Assembly: GCA_015231515.1 (NCBI GenBank)
Contig: JADGBM010000002.1
Span: 1-64,000, forward strand
Length of the DNA: 64,000 nucleotides
DNA from: Desulfobulbaceae bacterium
Lineage (GTDB): Bacteria > Desulfobacterota > Desulfobulbia > Desulfobulbales > VMSU01
Direction: 5' to 3'
A model generated the notes under the pieces. The model was not told the DNA's origin, did not search any database, and worked only from the letters and a program-made list of their open reading frames with translations. Shown one piece after another: positions 17,495 to 26,698 of this stretch (its first letter is position 1; each line of letters starts with the position of its first letter). Position numbers and translations under genes: made by a program.

Positions 17495-17799
17495 TGGAAA
17501 AATTTATTATTTGTGTAGGCATGGCCCTGATTTTCTTAATGTTGGTCACCTTGGTTCGGGTCATTTTGGGGCCCTCAACGATTGATCGGCTTGTTGGGGT
17601 TAATTTGATCGGTACAAAGTCTACTATTCTCATCATCATAATGGGGACGCTGCTTGGTCGTGTTGATATGTATGTGGATATTGCCCTGGCCTACGCCTTA
17701 TTAAATTTTATTACATCGTTAGCCTCGGCTCGTTATTTTCAGAGAAGCCGTGTTGTGCCTGCTGATGAGCCCGAAGATCAGGAAGGAGTGTCATGTTAG
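17494..17799 (+). CDS. mrpF: Mrp-type antiporter subunit F
   Basis: 101 residues, three membrane helices. The RVILGPSTIDRLVGVNLIGTK segment (about 24-44) is the MrpF hallmark (R...GPs..DR...N.ig). The start overlaps the end of mrpE and its end overlaps mrpG. It is a structural subunit of the multi-subunit cation/proton antiporter in the cytoplasmic membrane. Confidence 0.88.
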   Translation: MEKFIICVGMALIFLMLVTLVRVILGPSTIDRLVGVNLIGTKSTILIIIMGTLLGRVDMYVDIALAYALLNFITSLASARYFQRSRVVPADEPEDQEGVSC

Positions 17800-18134
17800 A
17801 TAGCATCGTTGTGATTTTACTCAGTCTGGGTGTCGTGTTTTTTATGGGAACGGTTAATGGTTTGTTGCGCTTTCCTGATTTTTACACCAGGATGCATGCC
17901 GCTGGCAAAGGTGACACGCTCTCCTCAATCCTCATCCTGTTGGGCTTGGCACTCTTTACCTTTCATCACCCATCTGTTGCGGCATATCTGACTGGATTTA
18001 AGATTATATTTATTGCTGTTCTCGTTTTTATTGCCAGTCCGACGGCAACCCACGCTCTGATGGATGCCGGCTATGAGGCAGGAATTGAACCTTGGGCCGG
18101 TGAGTCTGATGATAACGGAGAGGAGTGCCGATGA
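17793..18134 (+). CDS. mrpG: Mrp-type antiporter subunit G
   Basis: 113 residues, three helices. It contains GLLRFPDFYTRMHAAGKGDTLSS, the conserved MrpG/MnhG motif, and SPTATHALMDAGYEAG near the end. ATGA-type overlap with the next gene. Confidence 0.9.
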   Translation: MLDSIVVILLSLGVVFFMGTVNGLLRFPDFYTRMHAAGKGDTLSSILILLGLALFTFHHPSVAAYLTGFKIIFIAVLVFIASPTATHALMDAGYEAGIEPWAGESDDNGEECR

Positions 18135-18394
18135 GCTGGGATTCGAGTCTGTTATGGCAGTTTGATTTTCTTATCCTGCTAATGGTAATTATCTGTGCCG
18201 TTGCCGCCCTCACCTTTAAAGATCTGATTACCTGTGCGGTGGTCTTTGGTGCCTACTCGTTCTTTATGTGTCTGCTGTGGACGGAGATGCTGGCAGTTGA
18301 TGTGGCTTTTACCGAGGCTGCGGTAGGCGCAGGGGTAAGTACGGTTCTCTTTCTCGGTACCGCGCTTCACATAAGAAGGAGGGCTAAAGATTGA
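18131..18394 (+). CDS. DUF4040 (MbhD-like) antiporter subunit
   Basis: About 87 residues starting at ATG 18131 after AGGAG (a GTG six bases upstream lies in that site). Three helices and the motif FTEAAVGAGVSTVLFLGTAL match DUF4040, the part found at the C-terminus of MrpA or as MbhD in membrane-bound hydrogenases. Here it is a free-standing gene, the Mbh-like arrangement. Conserved acidic residues (DVAFTEAA) are probably in the ion path. Confidence 0.82.
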   Translation: MSWDSSLLWQFDFLILLMVIICAVAALTFKDLITCAVVFGAYSFFMCLLWTEMLAVDVAFTEAAVGAGVSTVLFLGTALHIRRRAKD

Positions 18395-19140
18395 AAGTAG
18401 TTAGCCTTGTTCTCACACTTGCCCTGGGCGCTTTGCTGCTTCTGGCAACAGAAGATCTGCCTAACTGGGGAGATTCTGATTCACCTGCCAGCTTGCATCT
18501 GTCCAATTACTATATCGAAAATTCCATGGAACAGACCTCTGTTCCGAATCTTGTTACGTCAGTGCTGGCCGACTATCGCAGCTATGATACCATGTTTGAG
18601 ACAACGGTTATTTTCTGTGCCGGGATTACCGTCTTGACAATTTTGAGACGCAGCCATCGTAAAAAGAAAAAAGAGGTTAAACCCAGACCGAAAGGTCAAG
18701 ACCATGATTTGATTTTGATCTCAGCAGCACGGATGATTGCCCCGATGATGCAGCTGTTTGCTCTGTATGTAGTTGCCCATGGCCATCACAGTCCAGGGGG
18801 TGGGTTCCAGGGTGGGGTTATCTTTGGCGCCAGTTTTATTCTGCTCGCTTTAGCGTATGATTTAGAAACGGTTTTGGCTCGCCTCAAAGAGCGGTCGGTT
18901 TTAATCATGAGTGGTATAGGTGTGGCGATTTACGTCGGTATCGGCACAATATGCCTGGTTCTGGGCGGTAATTTTCTTGATTATGGCGCCTGGAGTAAAG
19001 TTCTAGGTGTGTCGGTGGTGGAAGCCCATTCCCATGGCATGCTTGGCGTTGAAATTGGCGTTGCGATAACGGTTATGTTCATCATGTTTTCTCTTTACGC
19101 TGACCTCTCTTCCGGCGGCGAGATGGATGAGGGTCTGTAA
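18391..19140 (+). CDS. mrpB: MrpB-type subunit (MbhE-MbhF-like fusion)
   Basis: 249 residues; TTG start overlapping the preceding TGA. Residues 1-95 (helix, loop with NYYIENSMEQTSVPNLVTSVLADYRSYDTMFE, helix) correspond to the MbhE-like portion of long MrpA. Residues 105-245 are a MnhB domain with APMMQLFALYVVAHGHHSPGGGFQGG. Two subunits that are separate in Mbh are joined here. Part of the antiporter membrane domain. Confidence 0.82.
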   Translation: MKVVSLVLTLALGALLLLATEDLPNWGDSDSPASLHLSNYYIENSMEQTSVPNLVTSVLADYRSYDTMFETTVIFCAGITVLTILRRSHRKKKKEVKPRPKGQDHDLILISAARMIAPMMQLFALYVVAHGHHSPGGGFQGGVIFGASFILLALAYDLETVLARLKERSVLIMSGIGVAIYVGIGTICLVLGGNFLDYGAWSKVLGVSVVEAHSHGMLGVEIGVAITVMFIMFSLYADLSSGGEMDEGL

Positions 19141-19548
19141 ATGGATGAGTTGATCACCGCCATAATCGGCAAGTACAATTACTGGGCCTTTTTGATTTTG
19201 CTGCTTATTGGCCTGCATGCCATGATCAGTAAGAACAATCTCGTCAAAAAAGTGATTGGCATGTCCATTTTTCAGTCTGCGATTATTTTGTTTTATGTCT
19301 CTATTGGCTATAAAAAAGGCGCTTCAATTCCGATCTTGTCCCATGGTCACGGTCCGGAACCAATCCATCAAACCGCCGCTCAGATAGTTGCCGGCATTGC
19401 CAACCCGCTTCCCCATGTACTGATGCTCACGGCCATCGTTGTCGGCGTGAGTACGTTGGGGGTTGCTCTGGCAATTATTCAAAAGATCAATCGGGTTTAT
19501 GATACCATCGAAGAAGACGAGATTTTGGAGAAGATTAAGGAATGTTAA
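19141..19548 (+). CDS. mrpC: Mrp-type antiporter subunit C (NuoK-like)
   Basis: 135 residues, three helices. GLHAMISKNNLVKKVIGMSIFQSAIILFYVSIGYKKG and LPHVLMLTAIVVGVSTLGVALAI match MrpC/NuoK, with the GM...Q and PLPHVLMLTAIVV segments typical of the family. Begins immediately after the mrpB stop and overlaps mrpD. Confidence 0.88.
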   Translation: MDELITAIIGKYNYWAFLILLLIGLHAMISKNNLVKKVIGMSIFQSAIILFYVSIGYKKGASIPILSHGHGPEPIHQTAAQIVAGIANPLPHVLMLTAIVVGVSTLGVALAIIQKINRVYDTIEEDEILEKIKEC

Positions 19549-21083
19549 AGGCTCAGCTCCCTATCCTCATTCTGGCGGTTCCGCTGCTGACCTCCTTTGC
19601 CATTGCCATCTTTTCCCGCAAAAGCAACGGGTTGGCCTATCTGCTGGTTGTTTTGGCCACGGGTGTATCGTTTGTTTGTTCGCTGGGTGTCTTGCAGCAG
19701 GTTCTGGAGACCGGAGAGGTGATTCACTACTTTCTCGGCAATTGGCAACCCCCTTACGGCATCGAACTGGTGATTGATCATCTCAACGCCATGGTGCTTG
19801 CCGTTGTTTCCGGGGCCGCATTTTTGACGGCGATTTACTCAAAACATACCGTTCTCGCGGAGGTGCCGGACAGATTCTCAGGAGAAAAAATTCCTGAGCG
19901 AGTGCCAAACTATTATACCTTGTACGCCCTCTTGGTGACCGGACTGCTGGGCATCGTCGCTACAGGAGATGCCTTTAATCTTTACGTTCTTCTGGAAATT
20001 TCGGCGCTCTCGTCCTATGCGTTGTTGACCTTAGGTCGCGGTCGGGCCTATTACGCCACCTTCAAATACCTGATTATGGGGACAATCGGGGCCTGTCTCT
20101 ACCTGCTTGGGGTTGGCTACCTGTATATTAAAACGGGTTCGCTGAATATGGCGGATTTGAAAGGTATTTTGAGTAGCCCAGTTCTTATGGAATCCCCGAC
20201 TATAAAAATCGGTTTTATGCTGATCATTGTCGGTATCTGGGTGAAAATGGCTTTCTTCCCCTTACATGGCTGGCTGCCCAATGCCTACACCTACGCCTCA
20301 AATACCACCTCCTGCCTGGTTGCACCATTGATGACAAAGGTTTCTGTCTACATGATGATCCGCCTGATGTTTTCGGTTTTTAGCGCCCAATATATCTTTG
20401 AGGTATTGGGCTGGCAGGATGCAGTGGTCTGGTTGGCGGCGGCGGCAATTCTTTTTGGCTCGATTTCTGCCCTTGGTCAGGACAATATGAAACGGATGCT
20501 CACCTACATCGTTGTTGCCGAGGTTGGCTATATGGTGGGTGGAACATGGCTGGCCAATGCCAATGGTTTAACTGGTGCAACCTATCATATCTTAAGTGAT
20601 GCCATGATGACCCTGTGTCTGTTCATGGCTGTGGGGGCGGTGATCTATAAAACCGGTAATCCCTCCCGGAACTCAATGCGGGGTATATTTAGGAAAATGC
20701 CAATAACCTCGGTGGTTTTTCTTATTGGCGCCTTTGCCATGATCGGTATTCCGCCAACCTGCGGCTTCTTCTCGAAATGGTACCTGGTGAGTGGTGCAAT
20801 TGAGGCTAATCATTGGGGCTTTGCCGCCGCATTGCTTATTTCCAGTCTGATCAATGCGGTTATCTTTTTTCGAATTATTGAAATTGGTTACTTTCCAAAG
20901 TTCGATGATCAGGAAAACAGTTCAGCGCATCACGAACATACCGATGTTGCGATCTCTGAAGTGCCGCTCAGTATGCTTTTTCCTATGGTGTTGACGGCCC
21001 TCAGTCTTATTGCCATTGGCGTGTACTCCAATGAAATTATTACTGGTCTGGTAAGCCGGACAATTCCAGCAGGACTGTTATAG
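19542..21083 (+). CDS. mrpD: Mrp-type antiporter subunit D (NuoN/NuoM-like)
   Basis: 513 residues with about 14 helices. Signature proton_antipo_M features: DAFNLYVLLEISALSSYALL with the conserved membrane Glu, WVKMAFFPLHGWLPNAYTYA with the key Lys, and YHILSDAMMTLCLF. The substitution in the last motif (usual HxxFKAxLF is HILSDAMMTLCLF) is shared by some MrpD. A proton or sodium channel unit of the complex. Confidence 0.88.
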   Translation: MLKAQLPILILAVPLLTSFAIAIFSRKSNGLAYLLVVLATGVSFVCSLGVLQQVLETGEVIHYFLGNWQPPYGIELVIDHLNAMVLAVVSGAAFLTAIYSKHTVLAEVPDRFSGEKIPERVPNYYTLYALLVTGLLGIVATGDAFNLYVLLEISALSSYALLTLGRGRAYYATFKYLIMGTIGACLYLLGVGYLYIKTGSLNMADLKGILSSPVLMESPTIKIGFMLIIVGIWVKMAFFPLHGWLPNAYTYASNTTSCLVAPLMTKVSVYMMIRLMFSVFSAQYIFEVLGWQDAVVWLAAAAILFGSISALGQDNMKRMLTYIVVAEVGYMVGGTWLANANGLTGATYHILSDAMMTLCLFMAVGAVIYKTGNPSRNSMRGIFRKMPITSVVFLIGAFAMIGIPPTCGFFSKWYLVSGAIEANHWGFAAALLISSLINAVIFFRIIEIGYFPKFDDQENSSAHHEHTDVAISEVPLSMLFPMVLTALSLIAIGVYSNEIITGLVSRTIPAGLL

Positions 21084-21085
21084 CA

Positions 21086-22564
21086 ATGGATACGTTACCC
21101 TTCCTTCAATCGACACCTTTGCTGGCAGTTCTTGTATCCACCGCAGCAGTGCCGCTGATTGCGTTAAGTGGTGGAAAGCCAAACCTGCGCGAGTTCTGGA
21201 CCTTCCTGGCGGGCTTTATCAAACTGGCTCTGATCCTGTCCATGGCTGGCTATATTCTGGCTGGTAACACCTATACCTACGAACTATGCAAAATTCTACC
21301 TGGGCTGTCCCTAAAGTTTACGGTGGACGGCTTTGGTATGCTGTTTGCCCTGGTTGCTTCGTCCCTGTGGCTTATCACCTCGATCTATTCGATTGGTTAT
21401 ATGCGTGGTCTGGATGAACATGCCCAGACCCGTTATTTCTGCTTTTTTGCCCTGGCCCTTTCTGCCACAATTGGCGTGGCCTTTAGCGGTAATTTGCTGA
21501 CCATGTATCTCTTTTATGAACTGCTCTCTTTGTCAACCTATCCACTGGTTACCCACCATCAGGACAAGGAAGCGCGGACCGGCGGACGTAAATACCTGAC
21601 CTATCTGCTCTCGACATCCATTGGACTGGCCCTGCCCGCCATGTTGGCAACCTATTTAATTGCCGGCACCCTGGATTTTAATCTGCATGGTATTTTTCCG
21701 GCCGAGACAGCTAAGAGCACCTTGGTTATTTTGCTTATCATGTTTTTATACGGCTTTTCCAAGGCGGGCCTTATGCCCTTTCACTCCTGGCTTCCCGGCG
21801 CTATGGTTGCACCAACCCCGGTTTCGGCCTTGCTGCACGCGGTGGCGGTTGTAAAAGTGGGCGTTTTTTCAATTGGCCGAGTTTTGACTGGTATTTTCGG
21901 GATTACGCTTTTGTCGGCAGACAATCTCAATACGATTGTCTGCGTGATTGCCGGTTTTACAGTCATCGTATCGTCTCTGATAGCCTTGTCTCAGGATAAC
22001 TTGAAGCGTCGTCTTGCCTTTTCTACGGTGGGGCAGCTTGCCTATATTATTTTAGGCATTGGCTTGGCTTCAAAATTGGGTGTGATTGGCGGCATGAGCC
22101 ATATTGCCATGCATGCCTTCGGAAAAATCACCCTGTTTTTCTGTGCGGGGGCCATTTTTGTGGCAACCGGTAAGAAATATATTTCTGAAATGGTCGGTAT
22201 CGGTCGGCGGATGCCTTTTACGATGACCGCCTTCTTTATTGGATCCTTAGGAATTATAGGACTACCACCCGGTGGTGGCCTGATCAGTAAGTTTCTAATG
22301 CTCATGGGCGCTATGGAGGCGGATAAACTCTGGGTTTTAGGCATTTATCTAGGCAGTTCATTGTTAAATGCGGCCTATTTTCTGCCTATTGTTTACAGGG
22401 CATTTTTCTGTACCGATGAAGAAGCGCTCTTTGAGAAAAAGGTGCAAGAGGCGCCGTTTTGTTGTCTCGTACCCCCGGTTGTCACAGCTTTGGTGAGTGT
22501 TGTACTGTTTCTCTTTCCCTGGTTATTTGTGTCATTTGCCGAGGTGATGTACAGTAATTTTTGA
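21086..22564 (+). CDS. Second NuoL/M/N-type antiporter subunit
   Basis: 492 residues, about 14 helices, starting two bases after mrpD. Channel motifs are LLTMYLFYELLSLSTYPLV (Glu), KAGLMPFHSWLPGAMVAPTPVSALLHAVAVVKVG (Lys and the HAVAVVK lysine) and HIAMHAFGKITLFFCAG. These are the complete set of residues used for proton translocation in complex I-like antiporters. It is closest to MrpD/MbhH-type subunits; the exact orthologue cannot be assigned by eye. Confidence 0.85.
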   Translation: MDTLPFLQSTPLLAVLVSTAAVPLIALSGGKPNLREFWTFLAGFIKLALILSMAGYILAGNTYTYELCKILPGLSLKFTVDGFGMLFALVASSLWLITSIYSIGYMRGLDEHAQTRYFCFFALALSATIGVAFSGNLLTMYLFYELLSLSTYPLVTHHQDKEARTGGRKYLTYLLSTSIGLALPAMLATYLIAGTLDFNLHGIFPAETAKSTLVILLIMFLYGFSKAGLMPFHSWLPGAMVAPTPVSALLHAVAVVKVGVFSIGRVLTGIFGITLLSADNLNTIVCVIAGFTVIVSSLIALSQDNLKRRLAFSTVGQLAYIILGIGLASKLGVIGGMSHIAMHAFGKITLFFCAGAIFVATGKKYISEMVGIGRRMPFTMTAFFIGSLGIIGLPPGGGLISKFLMLMGAMEADKLWVLGIYLGSSLLNAAYFLPIVYRAFFCTDEEALFEKKVQEAPFCCLVPPVVTALVSVVLFLFPWLFVSFAEVMYSNF

Positions 22565-22591
22565 TAGTTAGGATGCAAGAAGGAATAATTC

Positions 22592-22846
22592 ATGACGAAT
22601 CCTGAGATTAAATATGGCTATTTTGACCAGCCATCCACCAAAAAAATGTTGTGGCGAATTCTCTGGGGATTTTGTGCCTTGACTGTGGTTCTTGAGGCAT
22701 TCATCCACCGTGAACATCATTTCGCCTTTGATAATTTTTATGGTTTCTATGCGGTTCTGGGCTTTGCAGCCTGCACTGTCTGTATTTTGGTAGCCAAGGC
22801 GCTTGCTTTTTTCTTAAAAGCAAAGGTGGATTACTATGATGAGTAG
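22592..22846 (+). CDS. Small two-helix membrane protein of the antiporter operon
   Basis: 84 residues after AAGGAATAATTC. Hydrophilic N-terminus, then helices near 24-38 and 50-73 and a charged end (KAKVDYYDE). It resembles no subunit I can name. Its position between two antiporter subunits, and its overlap with the next gene, imply that it is an accessory subunit of the complex. Confidence 0.75.
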   Translation: MTNPEIKYGYFDQPSTKKMLWRILWGFCALTVVLEAFIHREHHFAFDNFYGFYAVLGFAACTVCILVAKALAFFLKAKVDYYDE

Positions 22847-24638
22847 CAGTTTTCCTCCTGGTTTGCTTCTGCTGGCCGGAGCAGCATTAGTGCCGCTTTT
22901 TCGCGGCCACCTGAAAAACATTTATGTGATTCTTCTACCTGTGTTTGCCTTTGGCTTGATTGCCAGCCTGCCTATGGATGCCACTTTTTCAGTGTCCTTA
23001 ATAGGTTTTGATGTGAACCTCCTCCGGGTCGACAAACTGAGCAAGGCCTTTGGGTATATTTTTACCCTTTCGGCCTTTGCCGCCTTTCTGTATGGGTATT
23101 ACCAGAAAGGCTCCACCGAGTTTGCCAGTGCCCTGATGTATATTGGCAGCGCCTTGATGGTAGTCTTTGCCGGCGACTTGATTACTCTCTATATCTTCTG
23201 GGAGGCCATGGCAATCACCTCGGTATATCTGGTGCTGGCCAGAAAGACCCAAAAAGCCTATCAGGCCGCTTTTCGTTATGTTCTGGTCCATGTCTTTGGT
23301 GGCCTGGTTCTCTTGGCGGGCATTATTCTAACCATTAGTCAAAGTGGTTCTATCGCTTTTGAGGCCTTTAGTCCCCAAGGGGCCAGCTTGGGTCATTGGT
23401 TGATCTTGGCGGGTTTTCTGGTTAACGCTGCGGCCCTGCCTTTTTCATCATGGCTGCCCGATGCCTACCCCGAGTCAACTGTTCTGGGTGGTGTTATCCT
23501 CAGTGCCTATACCTCGAAGACAGCAGTTTATACCTTGATTCGAGGCTATCCCGGTTGGGAAATTCTTATCGTTATCGGCTGCCTGATGTCAGTTTATGGA
23601 ATTATTTATGCCTTGCTTGAAAACGATATGCGCCGTATTCTGGCCTACTCCATTATCAACCAGGTTGGTTTCATGGTCTGCGCCGTAGGTATTGGCACCC
23701 CTCTGGCCTTGAGCGGGGCTGTGGCCCACGCTTTCTGTCATATCATCTATAAGGCCCTGTTGTGGATGTCTGCCGGTGCTGTGCTTTACCGAACTGGCAA
23801 GAGCAAATGCACTGACCTGGGCGGGCTTTATAATACCATGCCCTGGACTTTAATTTTTGGTGGCATAGGGGCGCTGGCTATCTCTTCTGTTCCCTTAACT
23901 TCTGGCTACACTAGCAAGACTATCATAATAGCCGCCGCCGCCAATCAACACCTGTTGTGGGCCTGGCTAGTTCTGGAAATTGCCTCTGCTGGTGTTTTTC
24001 TCCATGCTGGCATTAAATTCCCCTATTTTGTCTTTTTTGCCAAAGATAAGGGCTTGCGCCCCAAAGAGGCGCCCAAAACAATGCTGGCTGCCATGGCTTT
24101 TTTGTCGTTTTTCTGCATCTATTTAGGCATGTTTCCAGAGAGGCTTTATAATATTTTACCAGAAACCGGGTTGGTTAAATCGACTATGCCGTTTACCTTT
24201 ACCAGTATTTATTTTGACCATTTTGGTCATGTGGTCACCCAATCCCAGATGCTCATCTTTTCTGGTCTAGTTTTCTTTCTCTTTTTGCCCCTTCTTAAAC
24301 GAACAGACACTATTTCAATTGATTTTGACTGGTTTTATCGTAAGGGTGCAAAGTTGATTTGCTTTATTTTGGACAACAGCTTAAACAGCATTAATGCCTA
24401 TGTTAACAAAACAGTTGCTTTAGGCTGGACCTCAAGGCTCAGCCGGTTTTATACCTTTGGTTCGGCACGTCTGTGCCTGGCAATTGTGAAACCATTCTGG
24501 CAGTTATCCGGAATTAGCCAGGGAGAGCTCTTTAAGAGCGAAGAGAAGTTTTTGAGAAAGTTCGAACATGCTAATTTCTCAATCGGCAGTACTGCTCTCT
24601 TTGCTCTTGGCTTTCTGCTCTTGTTTTTTCTTTTTTAA
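22836..24638 (+). CDS. Third NuoL/MrpA/MrpD-type antiporter subunit
   Basis: 600 residues, about 15-16 helices, with the start overlapping the preceding gene. Motifs: GDLITLYIFWEAMAITSVYLVLA (Glu), NAAALPFSSWLPDAYPESTVLGGVILSAYTSKTAVYTLIRGYPG (Lys) and AVAHAFCHIIYKALLWMSAGAVLY (His and Lys). The C-terminal 150 residues extend past the channel domain with an amphipathic stretch and a final helix, as in longer NuoL-like subunits. Three channel subunits plus the small subunits give one large ion pump or antiporter. Confidence 0.85.
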   Translation: MMSSSFPPGLLLLAGAALVPLFRGHLKNIYVILLPVFAFGLIASLPMDATFSVSLIGFDVNLLRVDKLSKAFGYIFTLSAFAAFLYGYYQKGSTEFASALMYIGSALMVVFAGDLITLYIFWEAMAITSVYLVLARKTQKAYQAAFRYVLVHVFGGLVLLAGIILTISQSGSIAFEAFSPQGASLGHWLILAGFLVNAAALPFSSWLPDAYPESTVLGGVILSAYTSKTAVYTLIRGYPGWEILIVIGCLMSVYGIIYALLENDMRRILAYSIINQVGFMVCAVGIGTPLALSGAVAHAFCHIIYKALLWMSAGAVLYRTGKSKCTDLGGLYNTMPWTLIFGGIGALAISSVPLTSGYTSKTIIIAAAANQHLLWAWLVLEIASAGVFLHAGIKFPYFVFFAKDKGLRPKEAPKTMLAAMAFLSFFCIYLGMFPERLYNILPETGLVKSTMPFTFTSIYFDHFGHVVTQSQMLIFSGLVFFLFLPLLKRTDTISIDFDWFYRKGAKLICFILDNSLNSINAYVNKTVALGWTSRLSRFYTFGSARLCLAIVKPFWQLSGISQGELFKSEEKFLRKFEHANFSIGSTALFALGFLLLFFLF

Positions 24639-24704
24639 TCCTGATTGAGCCCCTGTTTGTATATAACGAGTAAGGGGCGAACCCATCTTTAGGCCCGATA
24701 AATC

Positions 24705-25955
24705 GTGAGCACAATTGCTAATATATTAAATAAGCAAGGCTGGCCAGAGTCGATTGTCAATCTTACCCTAACGTGTCTGTCTATAGTTATAATCATCATC
24801 GCAGCTTTTTTGCTGCTCTGGTTTTCCCGCCGGTTATTCGTCCCTGTACTGGAGAGAGCTATTATTCGTTCAAGTTTTAAGTGGGATGACTTTTTTGTCG
24901 AGCGAAAGTTCTTCGTACACCTCAGTCGTTTAGTGCCGATAATTATCATTTATGCGGCTTCAGATGTTTTCTTTGTTGATCAGCCTGTGCTCAATAAAAT
25001 TGTTAAGCGCTTGGCAATGACTCTTCTCGTTTTGGGAGGGGCAAAATGTTTGGACACCCTGCTTCTTGTGGTTCGGGATATTTACCAAACAAAACCAATA
25101 TCACGTGACAAGCCCATAGCAGGATATTTGAGTGTTATAAAGATAATCGTTTACATATTTGCGGCAATTTTTGTTGTAGCAGTTCTCACAGATAAATCTC
25201 CATGGGGTATTTTTAGTGTTCTTGGTGGGTTGACAGCTGTACTGCTTTTAATCTTTAAGGACACAATCTTAGGTTTTGTCGCCAGTTTGCAGCTTTCCGG
25301 AAATAATATGGTTCGGGTGGGCGACTGGATTGAAATGCCCGAGTATAAGGCTGATGGTGATGTGATAGATGTATCAATTCATACGGTTAAGGTCAAGAAT
25401 TGGGATAAGACAATTACAACAATTCCAACCTATGCGCTCGTTGCTAATTCGTTTAAGAATTGGCGGGGTATGAGTGAGTCTGGCGGTCGGCGGATTAAAC
25501 GGTCAATTCATATTGATATGAATTCGGTATGCTTTTGTACAGAAGCGATGCTTGAAAAGTTTTCAAAATTTAGTCTCATCACAGCGTATATTGAGGCCAA
25601 AAATAAAGAGATTGCTGAGCATAATCAAAAACTTGGACTGACCGCTAATTCAGAGGTCCTTAATGGCAGAAGCCAGACAAATATTGGGGTGTTTCGAGCC
25701 TATGTCAAAGCATATCTACAGAACCACCCTAAAATTCACGACAATATGACCTTTCTTGTCAGGCATTTGGCACCGACCTCAAAGGGACTGCCTATCGAGA
25801 TTTATGTGTTTAGTAATGATCAGGTTTGGGCCAATTATGAAAGTATCCAGGCAGATATCTTTGACCACATTTTAGCTGTTGTTCCGGAGTTTGGTTTACG
25901 AGTTTTCCAGGAACCATCCGGGGCAGATATCCAGGCGTTAGGCCGGGGTCACTGA
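24705..25955 (+). CDS. YbdG-type MscS mechanosensitive channel
   Basis: 416 residues, GTG start. About five N-terminal helices (LSIVIIIIAAFLLLWFSRRLF first) precede the MscS pore and beta domain: VLGGLTAVLLLIFKDTILGFVASLQL, then MVRVGDWIEMPEYKADGDVIDVSIHTVKVKNWDKTITTIPTYALVANSFKNWRGM. The last is the YbdG-specific version of the MscS beta domain. The YbdG-typical C-terminal region follows. It releases solutes on hypo-osmotic stress. It follows the cation/proton antiporter operon, so both may serve salt or pH homeostasis. Confidence 0.88.
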   Translation: MSTIANILNKQGWPESIVNLTLTCLSIVIIIIAAFLLLWFSRRLFVPVLERAIIRSSFKWDDFFVERKFFVHLSRLVPIIIIYAASDVFFVDQPVLNKIVKRLAMTLLVLGGAKCLDTLLLVVRDIYQTKPISRDKPIAGYLSVIKIIVYIFAAIFVVAVLTDKSPWGIFSVLGGLTAVLLLIFKDTILGFVASLQLSGNNMVRVGDWIEMPEYKADGDVIDVSIHTVKVKNWDKTITTIPTYALVANSFKNWRGMSESGGRRIKRSIHIDMNSVCFCTEAMLEKFSKFSLITAYIEAKNKEIAEHNQKLGLTANSEVLNGRSQTNIGVFRAYVKAYLQNHPKIHDNMTFLVRHLAPTSKGLPIEIYVFSNDQVWANYESIQADIFDHILAVVPEFGLRVFQEPSGADIQALGRGH

Positions 25956-25989
25956 AAACGATGCATTTTGAAATTGTGATAATGCTACA

Positions 25990-26250
25990 ATGAAGGAAAT
26001 TATTATCAATATATCTGGGCAAGAGGTCGGGCAGGAAGTTGCCCAGAAAATTGGGCAGGTCATTGCGGAAGCTGATAATCCTGAGAGCATTGTTGTCTCA
26101 AGATATAACAGAACCGCGAATGCCTGTTCTCCGTGTTGCTTGAAAGGAAAGTTAGGAGACACTCCTGGTTGGGAAGTTTACGGCAAAAACCATGGCGGTC
26201 GCCTAAAAATAACTATCAATGACGGAGACTACGTGTTCATTTTTAGCTAA
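25990..26250 (+). CDS. Conserved-looking hypothetical protein, 86 aa
   Basis: Not recognised. The N-terminal 45 residues are an amphipathic helix region with GQEVGQEVAQKIGQVIAEAD. It has Cys residues in NACSPCCLKGKLG and a beta-rich end (RLKITINDGDYVFIFS). No signal peptide or membrane helix. AATG-context start after a weak ribosome site (AATGAAGG overlaps). Lies between the channel gene and the tRNA. Confidence 0.5.
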   Translation: MKEIIINISGQEVGQEVAQKIGQVIAEADNPESIVVSRYNRTANACSPCCLKGKLGDTPGWEVYGKNHGGRLKITINDGDYVFIFS

Positions 26251-26371
26251 TTTTTGCAGTCCTCTTGGTCATATCATTCATCTGTTTACAAAGGTCTCGA
26301 AGATATTGTCTGATAAAAATTAAAGATGCCCAGTACAATGGGGGCTGACGATATACTTGACGATATACTTG

Positions 26372-26399
26372 TTGCTCAATACGTGAAATTGCGTTATAA
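26372..26399 (+). promoter_or_regulatory. Candidate sigma-70 promoter of tRNA-Arg
   Basis: TTGCTC (26372-26377) and TTATAA (26394-26399) with a 16-bp spacer, 15 bases upstream of the tRNA. A 12-bp tandem duplication (GACGATATACTT twice) sits just upstream at about 26347-26370. Confidence 0.35.
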
Positions 26400-26414
26400 A
26401 GTTTGCTCTCATAT

Positions 26415-26491
26415 GCGCCCGTAGCTCATCTGGATAGAGTATCGGACTACGAATCCGAGGGTAGCAAGTTCGAATCTTGCCGGGCGCACCA
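26415..26491 (+). tRNA. tRNA-Arg (anticodon ACG)
   Basis: 77-nt cloverleaf with encoded CCA. Acceptor stem GCGCCCG/CGGGCGC, D-arm GCTC...GAGT, anticodon stem CGGA/TCCG around loop CTACGAA (anticodon 26449-26451), and T-arm with GTTCGAATC. ACG would be edited to ICG to read CGU/C/A codons. The 3' end is a usual integrase target, and island remnants follow. Confidence 0.95.
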
Positions 26492-26499
26492 GTCATAGT

Positions 26500-26533
26500 A
26501 AGGGTTTCAGCGTTTTAGCTGAAACCCTTTTTT
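26500..26533 (+). terminator. Rho-independent terminator of tRNA-Arg
   Basis: AAGGGTTTCAGC pairs perfectly with GCTGAAACCCTT around a 6-nt loop and is followed by a T-run, 9 bases after the CCA end. Confidence 0.92.
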
Positions 26534-26698
26534 GCGTTTGGGCCCAAATTGGGCCCTATCTGAGCCAAAGTCAAAATCCATCGTAATTATTGATCTGAAA
26601 TTTGAATAAAAAATGACCATTAGCCAATATTTTAAATATTCATCCATGGTCGTTGGCCAAGCTGTGTATACTTTTTGGCTGAGAGACCTGATGAGTTA

